DNA of 64,000 nt from the NCBI GenBank assembly GCA_946807835.1, contig OX327693.1, positions 5,163,501 through 5,227,500 of the forward strand, in the 5' to 3' direction. The stretch comes from Ailanthus altissimus. Lineage: Eukaryota > Streptophyta > Magnoliopsida > Sapindales > Simaroubaceae. Each line of letters starts with the position of its first letter. The first letter of the stretch is position 1. Made by a program: the position numbers and the translations under genes. Below the pieces are notes generated by a model. The model did not search any database and had not been told where the DNA came from. It saw only the letters and a list, made by a program, of their open reading frames with translations. Of the stretch, positions 23,144 through 34,270 are shown piece by piece.

Positions 23144-23869
23144 CATCATTTTGTTCAAAATCAAGACATAATTCATCATAAACATTTAAATTTAGATAAT
23201 TTTAACTACAAAAATTAGAATTCTATTAACATAATTGGGGAGATGATGGTTTCTAAAAGAATTTCCACATTTGAAAACAATATTTACTATGTTTTACAGT
23301 TCTTTTTTCTTTTTTCTTTATCATTGTAACAAATTAATAAATAATAAAACTGCAGTTAAAATTTCTGCAACAGAATCGGGACTACTGGATTAATAGGTTT
23401 GCTAATGATGTGTGACATGGAATGAATTTATGCCAAAAATAAAGAGTATTTTCGCAATAGATGTACTGCAATTCTTTTAACCTGATTTAATTCCATTGCA
23501 AAAATCAATACTTGATGATTTTGCAGCTAATTATTATGTCTGTATTTTATGTAAAACATTTTGCCTTACATGCTATCTTTGCAAAAATATCACTAGCGAT
23601 CAATTATTATTTTGCTGCTCATTTGTGGTTCGGCTGCGAAAGAGAAATGTAGATAGAGAGAGAGGGCATGTGTGTTCTTATTTATGATAAGGTTTTTTTT
23701 TTTTTTGTGAATATTACAATGATAAATTTATAATCATACATCTATTAAAATACACAACAATGATATCTGTTTAGATGCAACTTGTAAATTTAAACTTAAA
23801 AAATATTTATGATAATAATTTTAATGATCAATTTAGTTAAATAATATTTAATAGGAATAATTTTGTGAG
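23144..23869. other. Intergenic, no gene seen
   Basis: AT-rich DNA between the LINE tail and the resumed unit-2 spacer. A T-run is at 23693-23706. A 63-codon plus-strand frame (23496-23687) is Cys-rich by chance and has no recognisable domain or signal. Confidence 0.4.
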
Positions 23870-24363
23870 GGTATGTTTAGATGAGTAGAGTAAAATTTAA
23901 TGGTTGGTTATTCAATAAAATAAGTATCAAAATGTAATAAGTATTTTAGCAGGTTCAGATAGCTCCACGTGTATATATATATATATATAATATTTTTTTA
24001 TCATTATCAATATTTGTTTTAACACTTAAAAATAAATTCACTAAAAAAAACATATACTAACTTCGAAAATTTAATACTTCTTTTGTTTGATTTGAGAGAT
24101 GAATATTTAACGTTAAATTGTGTTTATGACAACCCAAAGCGCAATACATTTTAAATATAGAATTTAGTATGTGCTTAATTTAATATCTCGGCAACTTTCA
24201 TTTTTAAATAGTTAACGTTGACTAGTTTAAAATCACAATAATACCAATTTGGTTGGAAGATAAACGAATGATACTTTTAGGTTTTTTTTCTTTTCTAAAA
24301 TTTTAATATTTAGTTTGATTTGAATTTTTTTTTAAGAGGAAAATTGTCGATTAAACTGATTGG

Positions 24364-24392
24364 GCATTTTGAATTTTCAATATTCAAAATGC
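24364..24392. repeat. Conserved 29-nt hairpin, unit 2
   Basis: Same 11-bp stem as 9252-9280, with loop TTTCAAT. Confidence 0.7.
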
Positions 24393-24723
24393 AGTCTAAG
24401 CATTTGTTTGAATATTTTAGTTTTACTATGATACCTTCTTCATGAAATTAATTAATTATTATGAAAGATTTAAATCAAACGTTGAGTGTAAAAGTCTGGC
24501 TGATTGTCAATCCTAAACTCTTATATATTTGAAAGATTTGTGCTTATAAATTATGAAAGACTCAATCTACTTTATTAAAATTGCATTTGTTAAGCCTTAT
24601 TTAAATTAGTAATTCATAAATTTCTTAAAATAATTTTTTTTTAGAATTTTATCTTGAAATTGTATAAAGATTATTTGAAGAATATAAATTTATTTTTTTT
24701 AAAAAAGAGAGAGAACATCACTC

Positions 24724-24758
<35 letters not shown>

Positions 24759-25689
24759 GATACTGATAATCAATACAAGGGCACAAGAGAGAAAAAATAT
24801 ATGATCACACATTTAGACTTTAGAATTTGAGAAGAGTGATGTAAATATTTGGAATCGCTTAGGTTACTAACGAAATATTAGGTAAACTAATGGAGCTTGT
24901 AATAAGATAGCGAATGTCAAAGAATATTATAATAAGAAATTTTTTCTTGAGATTTGTTTTTAATATTTATATTGAGTGTTTACTTAAAAGTTTAAATTTT
25001 TAGATTGAGTGATAAATTAATACGGTATCATAGTTAATATCTTGAGTTTGAACCCATATATTTATTTTCAATTAATTACTTAATTTATCTCATTTATAGA
25101 GGATTCATTCTAATTCAAATACTTGATTTATTTTATCTATGGGGATCCACTTTGATTATATCATCTACAGGGGATCCACCCTGATTCAGATACTTCATTT
25201 ATTTTATCTACGGGAATTTATTTTGATTCAAACTTATTTAGATCTACCGTTTCACATGAGGAACACTTGATTGATCTCATCTTAGGGGAGATTTAATCTG
25301 ATTCAAATCTACTCGAATTCATTCTCATTTAGACATACTAAAATTCACATTTTATGTAAGAAAGATTTTTAAGAATTATCTTTAATACTAATATTAGATC
25401 TTCAACTAATAATTTAAACTTTTAAATTGAATAATAACCTAATATTTTATATCTTATATTTTATTGTAACATAAATATTTGTACGAATCACATTAACTTT
25501 TTATTTAATCTTGATGTCGGATGAATTTCTCTGTTTTTGTTAAAATTTTCTTAGCTAGTCTTTCCTCGCAAGCCACCAAGCCTTATCTTCGTCTCTGGGT
25601 TTATTGCACAAAAACGCCGGGACGCAGGCTCCCTTGTTATCAACACTTCCGCATATTAAAAAAAAAAGTCCAACAAATACAAAATTCAT

Positions 25690-26090
25690 TTGGAATTATG
25701 ATATTAGATTTGGTGTGGGATGACATGTTTAACGATGTCCAAAGTTGAGAAATTTTGAATTGACCAGCCTAAGACTAAAGACTAAAGACTAAAGACTGCT
25801 CTAATTAACTTTGAATGGACTACATGTATAATCCTGCTGTTCAAGCAAAATGCAAATATTCGTTTAAGCCAAGAGACGTAATGTGATAGAAATTGGCACG
25901 TGGCAACGGCCCTTGCACATGTTTTGGACTGTTGAACTTGAAAATTATGAGCGCACTCTGAAATTTTACCAAATTCTTACGAGATTTGAAGTGGTCTCGT
26001 GTGAGAAATCGGAAATAAGTTTCAAAATTCAAAATAGAATTCAAAGCCTTTTGGATTATGTTCTTGTACTTTGAAATTTTGAAAATCATA
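25690..26090. promoter_or_regulatory. Conserved intergenic block, unit 2
   Basis: Counterpart of 9968-10340. It carries one more copy of the GACTAAA repeat (25770-25798) and the same GGCACGTGGCA core near 25898. A LINE and a MITE now separate it from PIP-2 by about 8 kb. Confidence 0.5.
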
Positions 26091-26464
26091 CAACGTAAAA
26101 ACTAGTTAACTCAACAAAATTTCTCTTATATAAAATTTTAAAAAACAATTTACTCTTTTACTTACGTTAACAACTCAAATATAAAAAGTTGATAGTATAT
26201 TTAAACTTTTTTTTCAAGTAGAGAACTTGAATTCAAATCTCATTCCTTTATGTTAAGAAAAAAATTGAGTATTTGAGTTAAAATAAAGATTAATTGATTG
26301 TTACTCTCCAATAGCTGATGTGTTTTGTGTTTGCAATCACCTAAATTTGAGTATTTGAGTTAAAATAAAAAGACCCGAGTTTGAATTAAAATAAATAATA
26401 ATAATTTGTATTTAATAAAAAAAAAGTATTTCTTTAATTAGCCCTCAAAATTATTATGCTCCTC

Positions 26465-28290
26465 TTTATATCTTTTAGTAATACTTTAAATTTTTGCTCT
26501 TGTCTAATTAAACATTGTAAATTAATAAAAGAAGCTTTTTAACTGTCTAAAACAATTGTGCTAAAAGTATTGTTACCCTTAATAATGTGCATAAATGAGC
26601 AATGTCATAAAAGAAAAGAGAAACAATTGAGACAAAAACAATTGCTTCAAGTATTCAGTCGTTTTCAAATCCTTGGTTTGACCTTATTGCTTGAAATAGT
26701 AAGCCACTAATCCATTATATATTATAGTATTTTTTTTCTTCATGCTTTTGCACATATTTATGTTTACACATATACATATGATAAAAAATTAATTTTGCTC
26801 CATGCGGCTGATGTCATACGTATTTGATTTTTTTTTTCCTTTTTTGGTCTTTAAATAAACCTCCACCATCCACCCACTCATTTGTCCAAGCAGTAAAATA
26901 TGTGTACCCCTAATTTAAATTAAAAGTTTGAACTATAACAAAGATTAGGGCAGTTAGAAGTTTGAATCATGTTCAAATTATAGCAGAGATTAAGAAAATT
27001 AAGAGTTCGAACCATAATAGAGACTAGAGTAATTTTACTCATTTGAGATTTAAAATTTGAAATGTAATATTTGTATATAAATAAATAAATTACCCAAACA
27101 AAGTGGGTGAAAAATTTTAAATTGTGTTATAATAAAATTATATATTAAACCTCAATAAATATAAATATACTTTTTATTGGATTTTTTGAAGTTTTGTTGT
27201 AAAATCATACAAGTAAAATAAAATTTTTAAAAAAATAGATTAAAAAATTATTGTATATATTCAAAATCAGCGAAACTATTAACTTTGAGTGATAGTTGCT
27301 AATCTTTGTCCATTCAAATATTGTACAAACCTTGGGAGTTCCAATGAAATTTCCCATATATAGTTCATCCAAAAAAAATCTCTTTTATATAATAATAGTA
27401 CTACATGAGCCACAAATTAATTATATAAATTCCATCGTACTATTTGAAAGGATAAATTTAAATTTATAAAGTAAATAAAGATCAGGTAGTATGAATCAAA
27501 TTCTATGATTTAATTTGTATTATCTTTTTATATAATTCAACTAAAAACTCTAAAATTACCACAAAAAAAAGGAAATTGTTTTCTAACCCCTACTAAATTG
27601 ACAATCATCATAGTGTCCGTGGTTATATAAGAAGTCTATAATGCGCCCTTATGTCATTACTTTCATTAATAGAAATAAATAATTAACTATATTGACTATC
27701 AAAATTACATTCTTACCCTTAATAGATTGTATGCTAGATAAGAGGAATGAAATAACCTTAAAATTTTGTTATTATATTACTTTTTAAATCTTAATTTATA
27801 TATTTATATTACTTTTTAAATCTCAATGTATGTATTGCAATAAATCTATAAATTCAAATGCTATCAAATTAACATTTTTTGAAATAATACTAAGCATAAA
27901 TGATTTGTTTGTGCATTTTCATTTTGATATGTTTTTAATATATAATAATAAAATATTGTTTTCTTCATTTGTTTTTGGGTGTTAACTATCTTTTATTTTT
28001 CTTCATTAATTAAAATTTATCTGATAAATTTATCAATTCATACAATTAATTAAAAATTAGCTTCAACAAAATTCACTCTCGAAAAACAAAATCAAAATTT
28101 AAATTAATTATTACTTTAAGTCCATTAACAAAATCACACAAATCTATTTAGTTACCTACCAAATTATAAAAAATTAGGGTTTTCAATTTTTAAAAAATAA
28201 GAAAAAGAATAGAAGAAAAGTTCAAGTTTCCAGATCCTGCCCCGTGTCCTGACGAGGGAGATGATGGCCGGTGTTGGCCACCACAGAGGC
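26465..28290. repeat. Duplicated PIP spacer, copy B, second part
   Basis: Collinear with 13945-15990 but without the nested LTRs. It ends at the same GACGAGGGAGATGATGG boundary, after which the two copies differ. Confidence 0.8.
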
Positions 28291-28571
28291 CTCATATGGC
28301 CATGCGAGCATCATACGGGGCCATTACGAGGCATTGCACACTAGCACAACCACCGTGTGTGGCACTCCAAACCTAAGAGTCTCGCAGCCACGAGAGTGCC
28401 TCGCTGGGGCAAGCACATGCGTGTGGCCGTGCGTTGCCATCGTCTGGTTTCATGCAGACCCCCCAAGGCCCTCGCACGTACTCCATGCACTGGCACTCCA
28501 AACCTTGGCTACCATATTAGTTGATCAATATGATTTGGTTTGGGAGAAAGGGAGAGAAAAAAAGAGAGAAA
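28291..28571. other. GC-rich island of unknown origin
   Basis: About 220 bp of markedly GC-richer DNA (28291-28512) in an AT-rich region. It contains a repeated phrase TGGCACTCCAAACC (near 28359 and 28492). A 102-codon plus-strand frame (28271-28579) crosses it but resembles no protein family known to me. It is probably a mobile-element fragment. Confidence 0.35.
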
Positions 28572-28730
28572 GTAGTTGATAATTCTTGCAAGAAATGTAT
28601 CATTTGTTTCAAGAAAACCTTTGCAGGATTCTCACAAAAGAAAAAAAGAAGAAAGAAACTATAATTGTGATCTGCCCTAAGTGGCGTTTTGAGATGCCGA
28701 TTGTATTTATGAGCATTTTTCATAAGAATA
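28572..28730 (+). pseudogene. Decayed RING-H2 fragment
   Basis: Starts with the same GATAATTCTTGCAAGAAATG as the RING of 4483 onward (DNSCKKC, then IICFKKTFAG) and ends with CPKWRFEMP, matching CPKCRFEMP. The middle part holding the CSHEFHAKC ligands has been replaced by an A-rich stretch, and the last cysteine ligand is Trp. The zinc site is destroyed. Similarity continues downstream to about 29050, matching 4669-4870. Confidence 0.75.
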
Positions 28731-30159
28731 TTAAAAGCAATAATCAAGTAAAAACCATGTGCCTTGTCAACCAAAAAAGAAAAAAGTAAGAAGTATGTAT
28801 GAGTTACTCACGCTTATAAGTTTATTTCATGTTTATCAATTAGATCAATTTGCATGATATTCGAGACTCATTTTGACTCGGTTAAGCTGAAAATATTTAG
28901 GGATTTGTGATTTCTGCTCTCATGAAATTGTTAAATCAGAGTGAGGGGATTAACACTATAGAAATTTGGAATATTAATGACTTGCATGGATGGTATCCAT
29001 CTTGAATGTGCTTTTTTCTTTCATGCATTTTTCTTCACACTGCACTGCACATAATTAACTGAAGGCTTCTATCATATGTTATATGAGTAGAATATGAATC
29101 TGTTATGAATATTCTATCCAATATAAAAGCAAAAAATTCTGCTTTTTACATTTATATAACTGGCTATTAGCAAAAAAAAAAGTAAACTTTGTCCTTAACT
29201 TTCGTTACTGATCAATATTGAGGTAATAGATTCTCGATATAAGGATCAAACATGACAACATACTCAAATGTCAAGCAGCCAGCCGATGCATCCTTACCAA
29301 AGAAAGACTGATCACCAAAATTGAAGTCAATCAAGACGGCCTATCAAGCCAATACAACGACTTCAGTATATTATATTTCCTTTATTACACTTCCTCTTTT
29401 GTTGTAAATTTGTACAGTCATGACGCTCGTATAATTTTCAAAGAAATAAAATTAACTCTTATGTTTCACACAAACTCTACTTATACTTCTTTATTGCTTT
29501 CAGTATTTCACTGTCTGTGCGATTGAACTTGCAATGAAAGGTTTATGTTGATCTTAATTCAATGTGTGTACATAAGTTAATTTTGAAGGAATGTACGTGC
29601 ACGAATGAAGGTATATATTGAAACCCTTTTTTAGAAAACGTAAATCTCCAAGTAATGAGGAACCTTTGTAGATTTTAAATAATGGAGAAACACTACAAAA
29701 GTGATATAGTGAGCATTATCCCTTTAAGAGAGCTACCATAGAACATAGTTTGGAGTATGCGTTGATGCCAAGGTAAAAAAGGTGCAAAAGCACATATTTA
29801 TACAACAGTAAACTTACTTGAACTTTGAAGCTTCTGGATCACACACGATCTGCATAAAGATGATGTAGGAAATGTATTGATGATATTACCAGTGAACCAA
29901 CTATTTAATTATATGATTCTTCTATAACTCGATTAATAAAGCAAAAGAATTTTCGTACTATTCCTTTAATTTCCTTATACAAGTTACAGTTATGTTGTAT
30001 AATTGCTATAGAAGAAGTCAAACTATATATGTTGATGCTAAAAGAAAAAACAAAGAAATGAAGATATGTTTCCTAAAACTATATTGTCTTGATTAATTTC
30101 TTGTGCTTGCCAGTTGTCACCATGCACTTGGAACTGAACCTTCACAACTTCACTTCATT
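28731..30159. other. Intergenic and PIP-3 3' flank; no gene
   Basis: 28870-29050 is paralogous to 4715-4870. 29200-29510 is less AT-rich and may be an old element end. From about 29545 the sequence follows the PIP 3' flank seen elsewhere, ending in the ATATGTTGATGCTAAAAGAAA segment near 30025. Confidence 0.5.
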
Positions 30160-30387
30160 CTAATGGCCAGGGCCTTTGGGACTAGGTCCTGATGCTAGCC
30201 GTTCAAGCCAATACGACATCCTAAATCTCGCCTTCTCGTAGACCGACGGCGACGAGTAAGTCTCCAGGTGATTGGCCTTGGCAAAATCGTTCGGCAAAGC
30301 CCTTGCGGCGTCAACCCCAACACGGCTCAATATGGCCACTGAGATGACCAAAATTATCAAAAGGGTGCTCAATTTTCTGGAATTCAT
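30160..30387 (-). CDS. PIP-3: secreted PAMP-induced-type peptide precursor, 75 aa
   Basis: The signal peptide is conserved (LSTLLIILVISVAIL), followed by RVGVDAARALPNDFAKANHL and the C-terminus RLASGPSPKGPGH. The ending differs from PIP-1 and PIP-2 (PKGPGH instead of PRGRGH) and equals that of PIP-5. WLERLASG replaces WLGRLASG. The SGPS core with GPGH end is the canonical PIP form, with three prolines available for hydroxylation. Single exon, TATA box 137-144 bp upstream, and the ACGTG/W-box composite intact. As a family member it should be secreted and sensed at the cell surface. Confidence 0.9.
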   Translation of the reverse strand: MNSRKLSTLLIILVISVAILSRVGVDAARALPNDFAKANHLETYSSPSVYEKARFRMSYWLERLASGPSPKGPGH

Positions 30388-30523
30388 CGTCGGAAAACAC
30401 TCGTAAAGATCCTGAAAACCGAAAAAAAACCGTAAGCTTTTCGGGCTGAAATGGGTAGGTTTAGCTTTTTTGCTATGCTTGTAAATGCTTTGAGTATGAA
30501 GAAAATATGAATGTGGTTCAAGT

Positions 30524-30698
30524 TATTTATAGGCAAATGCAGTAAAGAGTAGTTGTATATGGGGTATAGTTGGACTTGGCGCGGCCTCATTAATTTGAAT
30601 AAACTGAGTTGAATTTGCGTGGTTGGCGGACGAGCTAATAGCTGTAATGGCTTACGTGTTGACTATGGACAACACAGTTTTTGAATTAGTCATGCATG
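30524..30698 (-). promoter_or_regulatory. PIP-3 core promoter: TATA, ACGTG/W-box composite, RY motif
   Basis: TATTTATA 30524-30531; TTACGTGTTGACT 30652-30664; CATGCATG 30691-30698. Confidence 0.7.
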
Positions 30699-31019
30699 GG
30701 AAAGGTGAAAACAACGATGCATATATATAAAGTTCAAATTTTGCCCATTTGCAAATTAAGAATGACGATCATTATTATTATTATTATTATTATTTACTAT
30801 AACGTTATAATTGATCCTCTCTTATGTAGTTTAATTTAAAATAAATTACGTTAATTTTTAGTAGGATGTATTATTGATTTCATGTTTTATCAATCTTTAT
30901 ATTTGATAGATTTCTCCTTTTGAATTAAATTTCCTTACAATTAGTATTAAAGTTTTTTTGAGAATTAATATCAAATCCGCTTTCCTGTACTATTAAATCT
31001 GAAAATTATAAGAATTCAA

Positions 31020-31390
31020 TTAAAATAATGATATGAGATTTGATGTAGGTGTTATGTTTAATAAAATAGAAATTTTGAATTGACCAACTTAAGACTAAAG
31101 ACTGCTCCAACTGGCTTTGAATGGACTTTATGCATATAAGCAAAATGCAAATCGTGTAAGCCAAGAGACTGTGATAGCAACTAGCTATGTATCTGGGAGG
31201 CCTTCCGCAAGTTTTGGACTGTTGAACTTGAATAACTTGAGCCTTCTCGGAAATTTAACCAAGTTTAATTAATTTGGTAAAATTTAAGAGTCGTCACGTG
31301 AGTAATTGATAGAAGGTTTTGAAAAAAAAAAGTCAAAATAGAATTCGAAAAATTTAATTATGGTATTGCATTTTGAAAATCAAACTATGT
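31020..31390. promoter_or_regulatory. Conserved intergenic block, unit 3
   Basis: Shorter distance to the gene than in other units (about 0.65 kb upstream of PIP-3). Only one GACTAAA repeat remains (31090-31104), and the G-box core is lost. Confidence 0.45.
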
Positions 31391-31639
31391 ATGGACGGAA
31401 TTATTAGTTAATTTACTCGGTATTGTCTTCTCCGGAATTTTTACCAAATTGTAAGAAAATTTGAAGAGGTCTCGATTGAATAATTGAAAGAAAAATGCTA
31501 GCATCAGTAGCAATTATGTAGTTATTATTTTTAAACAAATTATATTTCTCTAGTATTTTATATTTACCACAATTTATTAGTGCAAAATAAGTAAAGAAAA
31601 AATTAATTGAATTAAAACTAGCACTATATATTAGAAATT

Positions 31640-32830
31640 TTTTATTAAATGTGGTTATAAAAAAGAGTTAATGGGTAGTCCATTATTAATTAGTCCAATA
31701 TATTTAGTGATCACTTTTGAATTGAGTTGTAATATTTTTTGTGTAAAAATTTAATTGAGTGGCAAGTGTAGACTTTTGAATCTCATTGAAACTCGTTATA
31801 GGATGACTAAATGTAAAACTCTAATTTTGTGTATAAAAGCTAAGTCCTCTCTCTAACATAGACTCAATTTTTTAGAATAGTACGTTCTTTCCCATTAAGA
31901 GTCACAAACTATTAATCTACATCATAGAGAGGAAGATTATCTTTCAGTCCGCTGCAATAATTAATTAATCAACGGTAATGGATCAAATAGGTACATTTTT
32001 TATAACATATTTTTAATTGTTATATCTTTTTATTCATGTATGGTGTTAATCCATAATTGTTTAATTTCGTAATATTATGGATGTTAATTGGATAAAATAT
32101 CAACATGTGGTATCAGAGTCAACATATATGATTTAGGATCTACAATTAAAAATTAAAAAAAATATTATATTTTTATTATTTTTGGCCGAATATTGTTGCC
32201 ATAATTTCATACGATTCTTGTCTTTAATTGATCATGAAAACATAGGGCTTTTATTCTTCTAGATTCAAGCTTTAAATTCATATATTATATTACTAATTTA
32301 GTTGGATAATTTGAGAGAATTTCAAATTTTATAGGTCATGAACACATAAATCCTAGAAAAATCAAACTCCTCCTTCTAAATTGAGTAAGGTTAAGGGTGT
32401 TTTTTTGTGTAAATAATTATTCTAGATAGATTTAAAGTTGCATAAGGATCAAAACCCATATACGATTTCAACTCAATTGTTGTGAAATCATGAAAATTTT
32501 CAGATCTTGTTCTTTAACTTTGACATGTTTTAGCTTATTATTTTATGTATTAAATAGTTAAGACATATTAGAATTTAAGAGATCTATAAAAGCCCTCAAA
32601 ATCCAAATTGAAAATACAAGTTTTAAGGGTATTTTTTGTGAAACAATCAAAACCGGGTCAAATGACCCATGTTGCAGGCCTGACCTAACCCGGCTAGAGG
32701 TTGAAGATGACCTCCAGCTGGGTCTATCGAATCCCACTTGCGGAATCATGCGCGTGGGGCGCGTTTGGGTACATTTGGATCCGTTTTAACTCCCATTTTT
32801 TTCTGCTGAACTCTATTTTTTGTAATTAAT
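31640..32830 (+). mobile_element. Orphan LTR-like sequence with tRNA-Met primer-binding site
   Basis: TGGTATCAGAGTC near 32107-32119 matches the common plant LTR-element primer-binding site for initiator Met-tRNA. It is preceded by LTR-like text with a TATA motif (GTGTATAAAAGC near 31830) and followed by noncoding internal-type DNA with a GC-richer stretch (32640-32790). No coding domains and no second LTR are found. Boundaries are approximate. Confidence 0.4.
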
Positions 32831-34079
32831 TTATTTAATTTTTTAAAGATGAAATATATTTATTAACTAATTATCACTTGTTTATGTATTTTAATTAGAA
32901 GAAAAATAGTTTTTCGTAAGATTTTCTTTTGAAGATTTATCAAAACTTATTTTGATATATATGAAATAAGAGAATAATATGCACTCTCCCTAGATTGAAA
33001 CTTTTTCTAGTGTACTCTCTTAAATAATTTTAATTTCATAAACTATTAATATAATTTGTTTAAAATTATAGCTCAAAATTATTGTTAAAATTTATGCAAC
33101 TACAATTAATTGTTAATAATTGAAAGTATATTTTGTGACGTACTTTATTTTGTTTGATCACATACATATATCGTTAATATACATTAAATTATTGGGCAAT
33201 ATTGTTTAATTTTTCTAATTTTGGAACGTTACTAGTAAATTATTGAGGTTATTTCAACAAAGTAGTTTAGCCATCAAAATTTACAAGATTTTTATTGATG
33301 TAGTGATCATTTGTTGCAGGATAGATAGTCATAAAATACAACTGTTATAATTTATCATTATCAAGAAAAAAAACTTTACTTTGAACAATTCATAGCAATT
33401 AGAATACTAAGAAACTAAAATATATAACAACTTTCTACCGCACAATGCTCAATAAAAATTTCGCTTTTAATGAAAAGAGAAGAAAACAAATTATAATTTA
33501 ACTTGGGATCATAATCTTAAAATAAATTTTTATATACTAAATTAAATATCATCATATCAATTTTAGTTAAATTAATATTTGGTCTTGCACATAATAAATT
33601 TATATTTAAAAGATATTTTTAAAGCCCAATAAAAAGTAATCCAATTAAATCACTTGTTATATGCTTTGATAAATGCTTCTTTCTTGTAGCCTCAATATAT
33701 TTTCTAACAATTTGTATATAATCATTCTTATATGTTGTTCTTAAGAATGATTATATATGTTGTATATAATCATTCTTAATTTTCTAGCTGATGTGGTCAA
33801 GAAACGGCTACTTAAGTTAGAGTAAAATAGGGGATAAGAATTAGTATTTAATGAGTGAAATTTCTCGTTTTCATTTATTTTTTAAATAATAATAATTATT
33901 ATTATTATTAGGTGTCTTTTTAAAATGTAAACAGTTAAAATTTTGTGATTCAAAATTATGTTTAATTATGATTTTGAGTTGGAGACTAATAAGAAAACGA
34001 CACATGGTTGAGAATGTATCGGACGGACGAGAAATTGATTAAAAAAACAAAAAGTTAAAAGCAAGAAGATACTCAGAAC
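32831..34079. other. Intergenic, no gene seen
   Basis: AT-rich, no sustained open frame. It includes a small hairpin cluster at 33711-33780. Confidence 0.4.
33711..33780. repeat. Alternating-orientation short repeat (hairpin)
   Basis: TATAATCATTCTTA occurs at 33716 and 33765, with its reverse complement TAAGAATGATTATA between them near 33741, so either half can fold into a hairpin. Confidence 0.75.
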
Positions 34080-34270
34080 GCAACCAAAACAATTTTCAGG
34101 GTTTTAGGATGCAGTCCCAAATGAGCCAGGCCACGACCTTAGTGTTGGCAGAAGTTAGGCACCACGACCCATCCGATCCAGGCTGTGACGCCCACGCATG
34201 ACACCATTGCAATGCCAAGGCATCCTTGTAGTAAGGCTGCGGCCTCAACAAGGTGGGTTCGCAACCCCAA
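34080..34270. other. GC-rich island, probable repeat fragment
   Basis: About 190 bp of GC-richer DNA with phrases such as GGCTGCGGCCTCAACAAGG and no open frame. It resembles LTR-type GC islands elsewhere in the window but has no recognisable ends. Confidence 0.3.

Larger units (their letters stand above)
23870..26440. repeat. Duplicated PIP spacer, copy B
   Basis: Collinear with 8690-10860. Copy-specific changes are a (TA)n run at 24724-24755, a GATCCAC-type short repeat zone at 25090-25300, and about 100 bp of unrelated, GC-richer sequence at about 25555-25665 replacing the AT-rich text of copy A. Confidence 0.85.

Noticed and set aside
10050..26089. Open frames at 10050-10335 and 25841-26089 as a conserved protein
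   Set aside because: They are open on both strands, change frame between the two copies and are disrupted in units 3-5; DNA conservation rather than coding explains them.
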